Translations under genes and position numbers: made by a program
Shown here: positions 11,333 to 30,300 of the stretch, piece after piece
How the letters are laid out: each line of letters begins with the position of its first letter
Numbering within the stretch: the stretch's first letter is position 1
The notes under the pieces: model-generated
The model's input: the letters and a program-made list of their open reading frames with translations, nothing else
What the model was told of the DNA's origin: nothing
Database searches by the model: none
Source: Nematostella vectensis
Lineage: Eukaryota > Cnidaria > Anthozoa > Actiniaria > Edwardsiidae
Assembly (NCBI RefSeq): GCF_932526225.1
Contig: NC_064046.1
Span: 3,224,001-3,288,000 of the forward strand
Direction of reading: 5' to 3'
Length of the DNA stretch: 64,000 nt

Positions 11333-14146
11333 TGCGGACTAGTGGCCGCCCATCGCGTGCTCGGGGTACCGCCTTTCTCGGGGATAGCTCGCCCAGGCTG
11401 TCTGTGCCCTCTATTGACCCATTCGCTTGTATTTCCTCCAGGAGAGTGTTTTCTGCTTTAAGTTTCTGGATGGTGGTGCGAAGCTGGATGAACTGGCGAG
11501 TCAGGAACTTGTCCTGGTGACGCATTTCAGCCTGGAAAACACGAACACACAGTCCAAATTACTTTAATCCTTTGAAAAAGCATAGCCGTAGGAGGCCTTG
11601 AATTATTGGGGGGCACAGTCTTTCCCCTTACTGGTCATTTCCTTATTTTTTTTTTAAATATTTGGGAGGGCAAGTACCCCAGTGCCCCACCCCTTGCTAC
11701 GGCCCTGAAAAGGCAAAAAGCTGTGTGCTTATTTTTGCGCTGAGGAGTTTAGGGAACGAGCCCTCTGTAAATAACATTCGTCAAACCAATTGTTTTATTT
11801 TTATAACTTCCTGGGGATCCACGAAAAAGTAAGGCATGCCTGTAGTTTGGGAGGGACCGGGTGCGCGGGTCTATTTGTTGTTGTTGTTATTAGATGGCAC
11901 GTACTTGGCGCCCCAAACCAAGTTTGAAAATATACCTCGAGGATACGTAGCCTTCTTGTAGGCTTTGATAGTTTTTACGGCACGAAAACACGAAGTTCGC
12001 ATACCACGGCCGCCATCTTGGATAACGCGCTCCGCAATGGGAGGGGGAAAAACATCCTCTCCCCTTCCCCCTTCCGCGTTATCCAAGATGGCGGCCGTGG
12101 TATGCAAACTTCGTGTTTTCGGGGTTTTCATGCCGGAAAAACTACCAAAGCCTACAATTAGGCTAAGGATACGTTGAAACGCAGATTCCATTGATTACAG
12201 TATATATTTGGACCTTTAATGGGGAGCCGTAAGGAACGTTTTCCCAGTACTGATGTCACGGTTTTTTCCTAGGGTTAGCGGGTTATCACTCTCCTTTAGC
12301 TTGAAGGTTTTAGCGGACTTTCTGGGGCAATGCATTCTGGGTAGGATGGAACTGTCCCTTAACTTAGAATTTGCGAGCTGGACTCTAAACCTAGAACCCG
12401 TCTTTGTCCTTGGTGATGGAAAAGGCTGTTCCTTATCTACTTGCTCTTTTTAACGATTGGCTATTATTAACAATCTTTTAACTCTATTCTCGGACGGTTT
12501 ATAAGTTGACTTCTAACATTATTCCAACATTAAATTAACATAAAATCCCCTTAGCGCTTAATTCTATAACTACTCGCACACGTAACGATTGGCTACTATC
12601 AACGATCCTTTAATTCTATTTTATGAAGGATTATAAGCTGTCTTATCTAGTCGTGGCTAATAAAACATAACCACCCCATCGTGCGTCAGACACAGGTTAT
12701 TTAAACGATTCATTTATTGACTTTTGCACATTCATTATTGCAAATCGTAAACAGATCTATAACTCACAAAGAATCGAGGGCTTTATACGAAATCCCAATG
12801 CAAACAGCTTAGTCTAACAGCATTACGCTTCTAATGTTTTTGTCGCTAACGAATATTTGTTATTTGCTTTCAACGAATTGATTTGTGTAGGCTATGCGTA
12901 ATACCAAGTTTTTTTCTGTCTAAAAACGTTTCACTCAAAAAAAAGCTTGTTTTCACAAAAAAGTCGAGAAAACAGCATAGATAATATTAAAACAGTCTTC
13001 TCTCCATTATTGTTTAGCTAAACAAAACGAACTATTACTGGAATGACAGAAAAGATGAACCTTTCCTGCCTTAATTTTTTTTCTGTCCAGATTTGTCACA
13101 CGATGCCAAGAAAAAGAAAGAAAACCTTTTTCTGATAAAAAGACAAGTTTATCCTAATTTGGTATTAAATTATAGCTGCTGTTTCATTCCTAGTTTAGGA
13201 CAAAATCCTGGACGCTTAATTCTCGTAATGACGCGTTTTTGCTTGCGCGCGTTTTGTTACAGCAAGTTTGTTTCTTACGAATAATCTCAAAGTTCAAACA
13301 CGGTCACTTGATGTACCTAATGCTCACGAGCAAATGCTATCCATTTTCATTGAAAACAAATACAGAAGAGAAATCCAACTTATTTATAATGTAACTATCG
13401 AGACAATGGTAATACTTGATGTGTTGTGGATTAGAAATACACTCCCACTAAAGTATACACCCTTCAGACGATTTTATCTCACAAATTTGCAAAACACTGC
13501 ATCTGCAAAACTAATGTAGTATATTTGAAGCGCTAATTTCAGCACGAATTGGAATAATTAACAAGGGTCGACTCCACTTCTAAACCAGCTGTCGATGAAG
13601 ACCCGATGAATGCATTCATGAATCAAACGCGAAAGCGAGTCTCTTATTAAAAATTAAACCAGTATGCCCCAACTTGAGAAGACAGAGAGGGGTAAAAAAT
13701 CCTGTAGAGAATCCACCGAGAGATTAACAAACCGGTACTTATGAAAAAACTATTAAAATGACAGCGAAAAAAGTCATTGCGCTACCGTGGCTGCTATCGC
13801 TAACCAATTTCTAGCGGTCAGTACGAAATTATTATAACAAAAATTAAATATTCACTTTTGTTAAGCATTCAGCGCGATTGTGGCGTATGCTTTGACTGAG
13901 ATAGGGTTTTGTTATGAGTTTGGCTGTTATACGCACCAGTTCTTTTCGTATCCACAAAAGCGCGTCTTCTAATCTCTGTTCCCGCTCTTGTCGCGTGCCT
14001 TGAGAGGAGATCACCGGTGCGTTTATTCGAACAGGAACCACGATTTCGTCGTCGCTTGAAAATCTTGTAGCAGACCTGAACACATTATTCCATGAATAGG
14101 CTTGAAGTGGAAATGAATGTCTTTTCAGCAATCCTAAGTTATCCAT
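11310..14146 (-). CDS. FAM167-like protein (two coding exons)
   Basis: Join of 14146-13937 and 11531-11310, phase 0, with donor CTG|GTGCGT and acceptor TTTTCCAG|GCT, giving 143 residues. The intron falls exactly inside the family signature. Exon 1 ends LEDALLWIRKEL and exon 2 begins AEMRHQDKFLTRQFIQLR, continuing TTIQKLKAE. This matches the conserved FAM167 (DIORA) core AxxWLRKELxEMRxxDxxLARQLMRLRxxIxKLK of vertebrate FAM167A/B. The vertebrate proteins are about 165-215 residues, so this one is short and its C-terminal tail is not conserved. It is convergent with TMX3. The molecular function of the family is poorly defined. Two MITEs sit in the 2.4-kb intron, and a CRE-like array lies about 0.6 kb upstream. 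Confidence 0.82.
11581..11707 (-). mobile_element. MITE, CAGGGCCGTAGC family, with 5-bp target duplication AAAAG
   Basis: Ends are CATAGCCGTAGGAGG and, on the opposite strand, CAGGGCCGTAGCAAGG. AAAAG borders both sides (11576-11580 and 11708-11712). The interior core (reverse complement GGAAATGACCAGTAA) is shared with the element at 25691 and a partial copy near 18445. It lies in the FAM167-like intron. Confidence 0.75.
11948..12165. mobile_element. Foldback MITE with 8-bp target duplication AGGATACG
   Basis: Two ~90-bp inverted arms share a perfect 32-base core, which starts GCATACCACGGCCGCC and ends TTGGATAACGCG, around a ~40-bp loop. Outer ends are TAGCCT and AGGCTA. The octamer AGGATACG occurs directly outside each end (11940-11947 and 12166-12173). 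An 8-bp duplication fits hAT, P, Merlin or MULE-like elements. The transcript would form a long hairpin. It lies in the FAM167-like intron. Confidence 0.85.
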
Positions 14147-14767
14147 TATTTTTTTTAAATAATCAAAGAAAACTAATGGATACTTTTACTCTGAAGGTGG
14201 ATTGAGGGTTTCGTCTTTCAATGTTGAAAAATCTAGAGTGAGAATCGTCCTGTCACGCGCAACGCTGAGTTCCTTTAGTGCGATGTCAGTATTGATTTCA
14301 TTATTATGAGTGGAGACTTGTGTATGTTTCGTTTGAATGCTATGAATTTGGGATTTACATATCTTTATTACAAATTGGCGTGCCCCTAATCAACACAGCC
14401 GCGTCACCAATGCCCGCAGGCGCATAAAATGTCTTTACAATACCCTAAAGCTTTAGTACTCTTTAATAAAAGGAAGAAATCAGTAAAGTGGTTATTTTAA
14501 GACTTCGTTCTATGTATGTTAGTGTATTCTGAGAACGTGTCGGAAGCCGTCAAGTGCGCCTCGTCTCATGTGGTCGTTTTTTCGTCGCGTTGTTCCGAAA
14601 TTGCGTCGGGCGCTATTCGTGTAGCTTTCTACTCGTTTTCGGGTTTAATTTTTTTAACCAAATTCGTGTGATGCTCATCAAATTCTGACGTAAGTGTCGG
14701 GATAAACAACGTCTAGTGCGTTCTTCGCCTTGTAGGCAAAAGAGTTTGCAAAACAAGTACATTTAAT
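14147..14767. other. Upstream region of FAM167-like gene, no gene seen
   Basis: About 620 bp between the FAM167-like start codon and the CRE-like array. AT-rich and without a convincing ORF, RNA gene or element. It presumably holds the 5' UTR and core promoter, but no TATA box or initiator could be assigned. Confidence 0.4.
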
Positions 14768-14999
14768 GCAAGCAACGTCATTAAAGTGTGACGTCATTAT
14801 AGTCATGTTTGACGTCATTATAGCTAAAGTATGACGTCATTATAGTCAATTGTGACGTCGTTATAGTCACGTTTGACGTAATTATAGTCCAAGTTTGACG
14901 TAAATATACTCAATTGTTACGTCATTATAGTCAAGTGTGACGACATTGTAGTCAATTTTGACGTCATTATAGTCTGGTATGACGTCATTATACTCAAGT
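14768..14999. promoter_or_regulatory. 21-bp tandem array of CRE-like TGACGTCA motifs
   Basis: Ten units of about 21 bp (TGACGTCATTATAGTCAAGT-like), preceded by one degenerate copy. Five units keep the perfect palindromic CRE TGACGTCA that CREB/ATF-family bZIP proteins bind, and the others differ by one or two bases. The array lies 620-850 bp upstream of the FAM167-like start. Whether it is regulatory or only a minisatellite cannot be told from sequence. Confidence 0.6.
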
Positions 15000-15104
15000 A
15001 GAAGTAGGTGACAGACTAGAATATGAACGCTAGATAATAATAATATAAAATATATTGTATTTTATAGCACAGTATAAACCATGTTCTATGCGCTTGGCAT
15101 TTAA

Positions 15105-15177
15105 AATCCTTATACGCATATGGCCCACCTTGGAGCTGAGAAGCACAAGCTTCTAAGATGCCCAACAAACCAACCTC
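15105..15177 (-). mobile_element. SINE tail, second copy of the family at 9193
   Basis: On the minus strand this reads TTAGAAGCTTGTGCTTCTCA, then GCTCCAAGGTGGGCCATATG, then AAGGATTTTAAATG. It matches the tail of the SINE at 9193-9375 over about 70 bp. The head is not seen as a normal single copy; the 43-bp minisatellite starts in its place. Confidence 0.7.
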
Positions 15178-16459
15178 ACAGCATACTGAGCCACCTGTGG
15201 TGAAACGCCCCATACGCTGACGAGCATACTGGGCCACCTGTGGTGAGATGCCCCATACGCTGACGAGTATACCGGGCCACCTGTGGTGAGTTGCCCCATA
15301 CGCTGACGAGCATACTGGACCACCTGTGGTGAAACGCCCCATACTTTGACGAGCATACTGGGCCACCTGTGGTGAAACGCCCCATGCGCTGACGAGCATA
15401 CTGGGCCACCTGTGGTGAAACGCCCCATACGCTGACGAGCATACTGGGCCGCCTGTGGTGAAACGCCCCATACGCTGACGAGCATACTGGGCCACCTGTG
15501 GTGAAACGCCCCATACGGTGACGAGCATACTGGGCCACCTGTGGTGAAACGCCCCATACGCTGACGACCATACTGGGCCACCTGTGGTGAAACGCCCCAT
15601 ACGGTGATAAGCATAGTGGGCCGCCTGTGGTGAAACGCCCCATACGCTGACGACCATACTGGGCCACCTGTGGTGAAACGCCCCATACGCTGACGACCAT
15701 ACTGGGCCGCCTGTGGTGAAACGCCCCATACGCTGACGAGCATACTGGGCCACCTATGGTGAAACGCCCCAAACGGTGACGAGCATACTGGGCCACCTGT
15801 GGTGAAACGCCCCATACGGTGATAAGCATAGTGGGCCGCCTGTGGTGAAACGCCCCATACGCTGACGACCATACTGGGCCACCTGTGGTGAAACGCCCCA
15901 TACGCTGACGACCATACTGGGCCGCCTGTGGTGAAACGCCCCATACGCTGAGGACCATACTGGGCCACCTATGGTGAAACGCCCCAAACGGTGACGAGCA
16001 TACTAGGCCACCTGTGGTGGGTGAAACGCCCCATACGGTGACGAGCATACTGGGCCACCTATGGTGAAACGCCCCATACGCTGACGAGCATACAGGGCCA
16101 CCTGTGGTGAAACGCCCCATACGGTGACGAGCATACTGGGCCACCTATGGTGAAACGCCCCATACGCTGACGAGCATACTGGGCCACCTGTGGTGAAACG
16201 CCCCATACGCTGACGAGCATACTGGGCCACCTGTGGTGAAACGCCCCATACGCTGACGACCATACTGGGCCACCTGTGGTGAAACGCCCCATACTCTGAC
16301 GAGCATACTGGGCCGCCTGTGGTGAAACGCCCTTTACGCTGACGAGCATACTGGGCCACCTGTGGTGAAACGCCCCATACGCTGACGAGCATACTGGGCC
16401 GCCTGTGGTGAAACGCCCCATACGGTGACGAGCATACTGGGCCACCTGTGGTGAGTTGC
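15178..16459 (-). repeat. 43-bp minisatellite (~30 units), apparently expanded from a SINE head
   Basis: Unit read on the minus strand: GGTGGCCCAGTATGCTCGTC plus AGCGTATGGGGCGTTTCACCACA. The word order GG-TGGCCCA...GCG..CGTATGGGGC..TCACC is also that of the SINE head at 9196-9232. Because 43 is not a multiple of three and the unit lacks stops, all three minus-strand frames are open for 245-322 codons. These are not genes. Units vary at a few positions (CTGACGAGC, CTGACGACC, GGTGATAAG). Confidence 0.9.
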
Positions 16460-17428
16460 CAGGAGTCGAGACTCGAGACTGAGGGCCGAAAGTCGAGACT
16501 GATAGGCCGAGAGTCAAACAAGATATCTCAATTATCGAAGAGTTTTAGACCTTGTATTTTTCACTGTACATTCAGCGGATCACTGGGAACTGTGCAATAA
16601 AAAATAACACTTTTCATAATTTGATGCTCATTAGCATGTCGAACAGCCCCTCCTCCTAACTCTCCCTCCTTTAGACTTGTTTATTTATCTATCCGGTGTA
16701 TCTTTCTCTTCGCACTCCCCGTTGTATTTTGCTTTGCCAGTTGCTTTTGTGAACTTTCAGTATTTTAGAATCCGAAGACTTTCATTCATTTTCCCTCCGC
16801 TTCCAAAAATGCTTATACTTTCTTCTAAAAATAGCCATTCTGGTTAAAAAAAAAGCTCAAAACAGGAATATCACACAAGTTGTACGATCCTTGTGATGGC
16901 TCCTGATTTTCTTCTTAGGAAAATATACCACTTTTTGCGGTTATTATGGAGGGGGTTGCGCGTGATAGATGCGCGGACCCCGGTGTCCGTCCCCAGATAG
17001 CTCTGCGCACATGTTTGCATCTTTTCCCAAGAGAAGACGTATTCATCAATTGTATCCGCTTTCGCATAGAAAAAATCAAATGTGCTAACTGCTCGAATTT
17101 CTCAAAACCAAAATACTCGACTCACGCACAAAACCGCGGTGCTTGCAAGTGCTCAGAACGAAAACACCCTTTTTTATTTAAATATAAAAAAGTTTTTATA
17201 AGAACTTCCAGCCTATGATTTTACCGAATTCTAAGAACATGTCAAAAATTAGGGAGCAACAAAATGAATCTTTTCGTGTTTTGAAATAAACGAAAAAATA
17301 TTTGTTTCTCAACGGTATGTATTATCAAGGAACTGAGGTTGTTTGATTGTGTATGTAATGGCATCCCGTATGATCGCCGATCGGCTCACAGAAACGTCTA
17401 GTAGTTTGCTCTTGAAACGCAAATGCCC
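16460..17428. other. Intergenic stretch, nothing recognised
   Basis: AT-rich DNA after the minisatellite. The first 60 bp contain short direct repeats of GAGTCGAGACT type (about 16451-16513). No gene with family similarity or splice structure was found. Confidence 0.4.
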
Positions 17429-17815
17429 TGCGGGCCTAAGGATATGCGCGGTTTACCCCAGATGCGGGCATAAGGATATGCGCCGGATGCGCGGTTTGCC
17501 ACAGATGCGGGCCTAAGGATATGCGCGGTTTGCCCCAGATGCGGCCATAAGGATATGCGCGGTTTGCCCCAGATGCGGAGGATATGCGCGGTTTGCCCCA
17601 GATGCGGGTCTAAGGATATGCGCGGTTTGCCCCAGATGCGGGCATAAGGATATGTGCCGGATGCGCGGTTTGCCCCAGATACGGGCCTAAGGATATGCGC
17701 CGGGTGCGCGGTTTGCCCCGGATGGGCTAAAGTTTATGCGCCGGATGCGCAGTTTGCCCAGATGCGGGTCTAAGGATTTGCGCCTGATGCGCAGTTTGCC
17801 CTGGATGGGCTTTTG
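17429..17815. repeat. 34-43-bp GC-rich minisatellite (~10 copies)
   Basis: Units such as GGATATGCGCGGTTTGCCCC followed by AGATGCGGGCCTAA. Some carry an extra GCCGGATGC segment that lengthens them to about 43 bp. The composition contrasts with the AT-rich flanks. Confidence 0.9.
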
Positions 17816-18439
17816 TATTTATACTGTGTGTTTTAAATTAATTTAGTAAGGCATCATCTTGGTTTTTCTATCTATTCTTGGTTTATTTTTTTTCTATTTT
17901 TCCTTTCACGTGTTTTTCAGATGTTTTCCGACTTCAAGTCCGCCATGATGCCCTCTCTTCTTCTCCCTCTAGTAGTAGATAGAGTACAACAGACTGTTTT
18001 ACAATAAAAATCTGGTGGAACTGTCAATAGCTGTTTAGGTGGTTTCAATCGTCAGAAGTGCTGGGCGACTAGCAATCATTTAAGTCATTTTCCTGCTAAT
18101 CCATTCTATGTTGCAGTTTATTTTCAGTGCTTATTGGAATTAGCACAAAAAGCCCTTCGTCCATCATAAATGCGGTTTATTCAATTGACTGGACGCACTC
18201 CTTAGGGAGGGGCTTCCAAAAATTTCGGATCATGCATTGGTTAAGGCCTCTTTGCAGATATTATCTAGACAAGGTATTAGTATTTAATTTGTAAACAACC
18301 CCCCCCCCAGTATGTTAGTAAAAAATACTAATAAATTCGTGCGGTTCTCAGCCGAGCACACGACAAACGGTATAAAGGTGTGCTTACTGTTTTGTTAGCA
18401 CGACCTGGAGAGGATAATAAATTTAGGAGAGAGATCATA

Positions 18440-18525
18440 TTTTCAAACTTTATAAAGAAATGACCAGTAGAAGAATGGCCGTGCCCTCCCCCCCCCCCCC
18501 CCCAATACTTTGATTGGTGTAGTCC
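18440..18525 (+). mobile_element. Partial MITE copy, CAGGGCCGTAGC family
   Basis: Contains AAAGAAATGACCAGTAGAAG followed by TGGCCGTGCCCTCC, matching the inner core of the elements at 25691 and 11581. The terminal repeats are lost or unrecognisable, and a poly-C run interrupts the segment. Confidence 0.55.
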
Positions 18526-18666
18526 TTTATAGTAAAACAAAAACACTGAAATTTCAAAGAAGGGTTCTGATTTAGGCTCAAAATTACAAATTGTTTACCG
18601 AAGTTCTTCAAATTTTATTATGCAATTATGACTCATCCTTTTTTTGCGAATAAAAGGAGTCTGGAT

Positions 18667-18700
18667 CAAAATGGCGGGAAACCCCTCAAAATGGCGGGAA
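18667..18700 (+). promoter_or_regulatory. Paired E2F-like motifs upstream of CCDC102
   Basis: CAAAATGGCGGGAA occurs twice, 20 bp apart (GGCGGGAA at 18673-18680 and 18693-18700), about 580-610 bp before the CCDC102 start codon. GCGGGAA matches the E2F core. The distance to the transcription start is unknown, so the role is a guess. Confidence 0.3.
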
Positions 18701-19280
18701 TTCGTTCCGCTTTTTAGGCGACTGGTATGCCTGGAATGCGTACTCATTTGAATTTTTTTGGGCTAAAGATCAGGCTGATTTCGTAAGCGATTGGCCAGCA
18801 TTTGGTGAACACAGTCACCTTGAAAGAAATCCATAAGGGTTAGGATTACACTGGAGAAATACTAGAGTCTGGCGGCCTAAGGGCAACCGTCTCACGGTCA
18901 CAAACCCTCAATACACGCGCCAAAATTTTCCCGACAGTGAATGATAGCGCTCACAACATCTCAATAAGCGACGGAATTTACGATATATTTTACATCAGAA
19001 GCATTGTTGCGAGATAACGATCTGATCTCTTGCTCTGAACTTGACGTGTTGTCAGTAAGAAAGGTAAATATTTGGAAGACAGGTTATGTTGTTTAAAATA
19101 TGACTTTGGCAAGATTTGTCTGGATAATTGATCATTGCTCTCACCAACTCGAAGCATTTTGAGTGGAACGTTTCGAAGTTGAAAGACAGTACAGCTTTGT
19201 ACTTAGCTGGTGAGGTATTATCTCGCTGTAGAGTTTGTTTACACCAATCAAGAGGAGAAAGAGTGTTTTATTGAAAGAAA

Positions 19281-26383
<7,103 letters not shown>

Positions 26384-27360
26384 AAGCTTCTCTGTGTAGA
26401 TGTCATATCAAAAATACACCTGAGCAGGGCAACTAAAGAACTATACCATGTCACCAATCATCACTATACCATGTGACCAATCATCACTATACCATGTGAC
26501 CAATCATCACTATACCATGTGACCAATTATCATGTCTTGAAGATGAAATGATTCAAGGTTTATCAGAAATACAATGGACAACAGTTGATGGCCAGATTCG
26601 CGATTTCATTTTTGTATATATTACCATAGTCTCAATCTCTACCAAGTAATTGTGCAAAATCATCTCAAGCCGGATTGATTTCGCTGCATTTACTCGTGTT
26701 TGCATTTGCAACCCGACGAAGGGACCCGATACACGTGAGGCCCGAGATTAGAAGAGCCGATTAGAATTATCACCTCTGCCACAGTTTACTTCAAGACGTA
26801 ATTAAATGTGCTCTGGACACTCATGAATGGACTCGATTGCTTAATCTGTTGTGAAGTGTAAGTAGTTTGAAACAATTGATGGAAATCTTCTTCTACAAAT
26901 CGCTATGAATGAATCCCAAAGAAGTGACTACCTTACATCGCCACACTTGACCGGCTACCCATAAGACAAATTTTGTTTTCTTACTATAAAATATCTTGAT
27001 TTCTCTTATTGAATGTCATGATTTTTTAACCAAGTAGATTTCAAATTATTTTGGTACTTTGGTGCTTATTTTTTGGTATCTTGGTCCTTCCTTTTTTGGA
27101 TAAGTTTAGTTTTCTTCCTAAAATAACTCTATCCCTCATTGAATGTTATTTTAATTTTATGGAACCTTTTCAATGAAATCTAGAGCATTGTGTCGTCTTT
27201 GAAGTGTTGTTGATCAAGTCTGGATATTCTATAGCCCTCTCAATTACTTCAAAATAAAAATGTTTAAACAATATGATAGCATAAATAGATATTGTTTTTT
27301 ACATTGCATTTACATAAATGAAATAATAAATTTAACCTAAGTTAATGCAATATGACTCAC
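26384..27360 (+). other. Probable 3' UTR of the CCDC102-like gene
   Basis: Downstream of the stop codon. It contains a 22-bp tandem repeat of CATGTGACCAATCATCACTA type, four copies at about 26446-26532. The canonical AATAAA at 27253-27258 is the first clear candidate polyadenylation signal, which would make a UTR of about 870 bp. Confidence 0.4.
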
Positions 27361-30300
27361 TTTTGGTGTTGAAATAAATTTCCCCCTCAGTGATAGCACA
27401 TTGAGGGATATTTAACATTCTCAGTTTTCCTTAATTTTATTTCAGTGCTATCTCTGCTGCCGGGATATTATTTGTAAGATTTTTACACTGTAAAAGGTAG
27501 GACAATCAGCCCCATGTAGCACACCTCGCTTCCAAACCCCACCTCAAGCGATGATGCTTCTTACAATTCTTGCCCCAATCATTGTTGTGATATGGGATAT
27601 ACAATAAAAAACAAGATTATACAAGTTTTTATTATATTCAAAGGTGATGGGCAGTAGAATGTTTGTCATACATGTCACAACACAGGGCCCAAACAAACTG
27701 CAGATCTCAGGTATCCCAGTCAACCCTGCGCGCAGAGTGTAGTTTAAGTTCAATTTCCAAGTTTCCCAGGGACATCAGTTAGAAAACTGCTGTACTCGTT
27801 TATTATGCAGCCCTCGTTAAATAAAATTTATTATTGTGATGTATTGTAAGATGAAGTGTTATAGAAATATCATAGCTGAGCCCCTGCGGAGCCCCGTAGT
27901 CATGAAAAAGTGGTATAGCTTTACGATAAAGTTCCCGTAGTCACGATGGAATGCCTGTGTTTTCCGTATGTCCTTTCTCATCGCGTCTCTGATAGGTCGA
28001 AAATTAAATGGCGCGAAAGTGGGAGCGCGCGCGCACGTAGGCGACTGCTAGGACAACGAGATCGAAAAAGATGCGCTGGCGCTTGGCGATCAATAACAAT
28101 TCAATTGCAATGGAATAAGCAAAACACTATAGTCAGAGATAGATAAAAATAAACTAAGGACATTATTTCTACAGTAGCGAACGTGGTTAGAGGAGTTAAC
28201 ACGGCAAACGTCCGAGTCCTCAATTGACCGTGAAAGTTGGAGTTTTCACGTCGTGGTTTTATGGAAAACGGCTGGAATGTATCAGACAGAATGCATTTTC
28301 ACGTGCTGCTATTGAATTCTGAATCAAATCCCATTGTTTTCTGCAGCCGTCGTTGCTTAAGGTCCCTAATTCCTTCAGCCGTGGAACAAAAATGCTACAA
28401 AACCAAAGCTTATAAGTAAAAATTACAAAACACTGGGAAAATTCACAAATACGAACATGGAAAACGGGACGATTTTGCGATAAGGAATGTGAACTTAAAA
28501 GGCGACATTCAAGAAACCCTGGCATCTGATAACTTACAGAACTACGAATTGGAATTGTTTAAATAACTTTAAAAGGACTTGTCGGTGAAAAAGCATAGGT
28601 TAATAAATATCGACTCGCCTGAATCTGGCGTGGAGAAGTGCTTTTCAGGTAAACATAAATCAACAAATGTTTCTATCGGCAGAAAACTTTCGTTCGTTCT
28701 TTTCGCTGTAGAGATTGTCAAAACAATTCGTATGACAGAATTTGCCTGTTCTGTTCGCTATAAGCTTAAGTACTTATTTTTTATTTTATTTTGGATTAAG
28801 TAAATCAGTAAGCTTGGCCTACTAGGTAAATAACAGAGAAAATCCTGTATCAAGTGAAAAAATAAATTAATGACACATTGAAATTAATTTTACGGCAAAC
28901 GTTTCTTCAGCAAACGCGCTCGATTTTCTAATGTCATGGATAAATTGATTCGTAAGTATGTAATTGCACTGTGTTACAAAGTATTACACTGAAAAACATC
29001 TGCACTGCACTGCTCTCAGCCGATCATAATCGAGAAATTTGTGCGTATATATTGTTATATTATATGTTGTTAAATTTTACTCGATGTTGTGCAATTTGGC
29101 ATTTTCCCTGCAAGCAATGCAAAAATTCTAAAATAAATACGCTGTGTCTACTTGCACGGCTTCCGGTAAAGGAGGAAAAAAAAACTAGCTGCACGGCTGT
29201 CTCCCATTTTCTCGGTTTTTAGCCTAAATAACAAGTTTCTGGCTTTGAAACACTTCCACGATTACTAAGAACAGCCAAGAAATGTTTTTTTTAGCTTGAA
29301 AAGCTGTGCATTGAGTGACCCGCAAATGCTCGGCACAGTATGAACGAAGCGTGCATACATTACATTACATTACATTACATTACATTACATTACATTACAT
29401 TACATTACATTACATTACATTACATAGGGAAACCTATGTAGTTTGTATTTTTCTCAAACCAACACTATATATATATATATATATATATGTATATGATTTA
29501 AGAATAGTAAAATCTTTAGATTTTCCGCAACTTCGACTTCTATCTAGCGCTGGACGATCTCTAGTTCCCTCAGTATTCAATTACATCCCGTGATTGACGT
29601 TTCCTTATTACACTGATTACCAATTAACTGTTATAAAACAAGTAGGTAAATATTGCGCTTGTAATGCTGCTGCTCGTACTGTCCTAGCTCTGGGCTGCAC
29701 ATTGCCGTTCGCGCGTGTGCCGCAAGTCTGCGCATCTCACTTCAATAGGATAAAGCCTCTGATTCACTAGTCTAACTCTAACTAGATACAATGCTCGTGT
29801 TACATGACACAATCACTATCTAACCTATTGACATAGGGCCATACAAGACCCATCCTAGCTCTGTCCATAGCTTCGGGTTCTCCCATTGTCCCTCTAATTA
29901 TTTATCCTCAGTGAAACTGCCAAAGATAATCTGCTCCGACGAATATGGCTATCTCTAGTTTCTCTCTCACAGCCGAGGAAATTGATCACTCGCTACCTCT
30001 GCGTGACTATTGGGGATACTAGAAATCTCTGGCAGATAATCCAGGTTTCTAAAGGTGTAGAGTTCTTGTTTATCTTTTTATGATCATTCACATAGCTTTC
30101 AGATACAAGGATTCAGCCGTTAAAACGCTGCCCATGAACCACCGCGGGTTACGACACATGGATTCTTCGAGTACAACCTTATTTGAAATAGGTGTATACC
30201 ATTTGGGATTATGTTTGATAGCTGTGGCTAGGTACCATTTTATGCATTTTTCGTAGTAATTTTAGTTTCGTTCCACCCGAAAATTGTATGAGCGAGCTTT

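Larger units (their letters stand above)
17816..19280. other. Upstream region of the CCDC102-like gene
   Basis: No coding exon recognised. It contains a poly-C tract (18489-18503), a partial MITE core near 18445, and paired E2F-like motifs at about 18673-18700. The 5' UTR of the CCDC102-like gene probably starts within the last few hundred bases. Confidence 0.4.

Noticed and set aside
11871-12191. 106-codon minus ORF in the FAM167 intron
   Set aside because: It lies almost wholly in the foldback MITE and ends in a simple repeat.
15016-16521. Five long minus-strand ORFs (77-322 codons) with repeating GRFTTGGPVCSSAYGAFHHRWP motifs
   Set aside because: They are readings of a 43-bp minisatellite in three frames. 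The unit simply lacks stop codons, and no start, splice or domain evidence supports a protein.
16946-17218. 90-codon plus ORF beginning MEGVARDRCADP
   Set aside because: No domain, splice or conservation evidence. Length is unexceptional for a 64-kb window.
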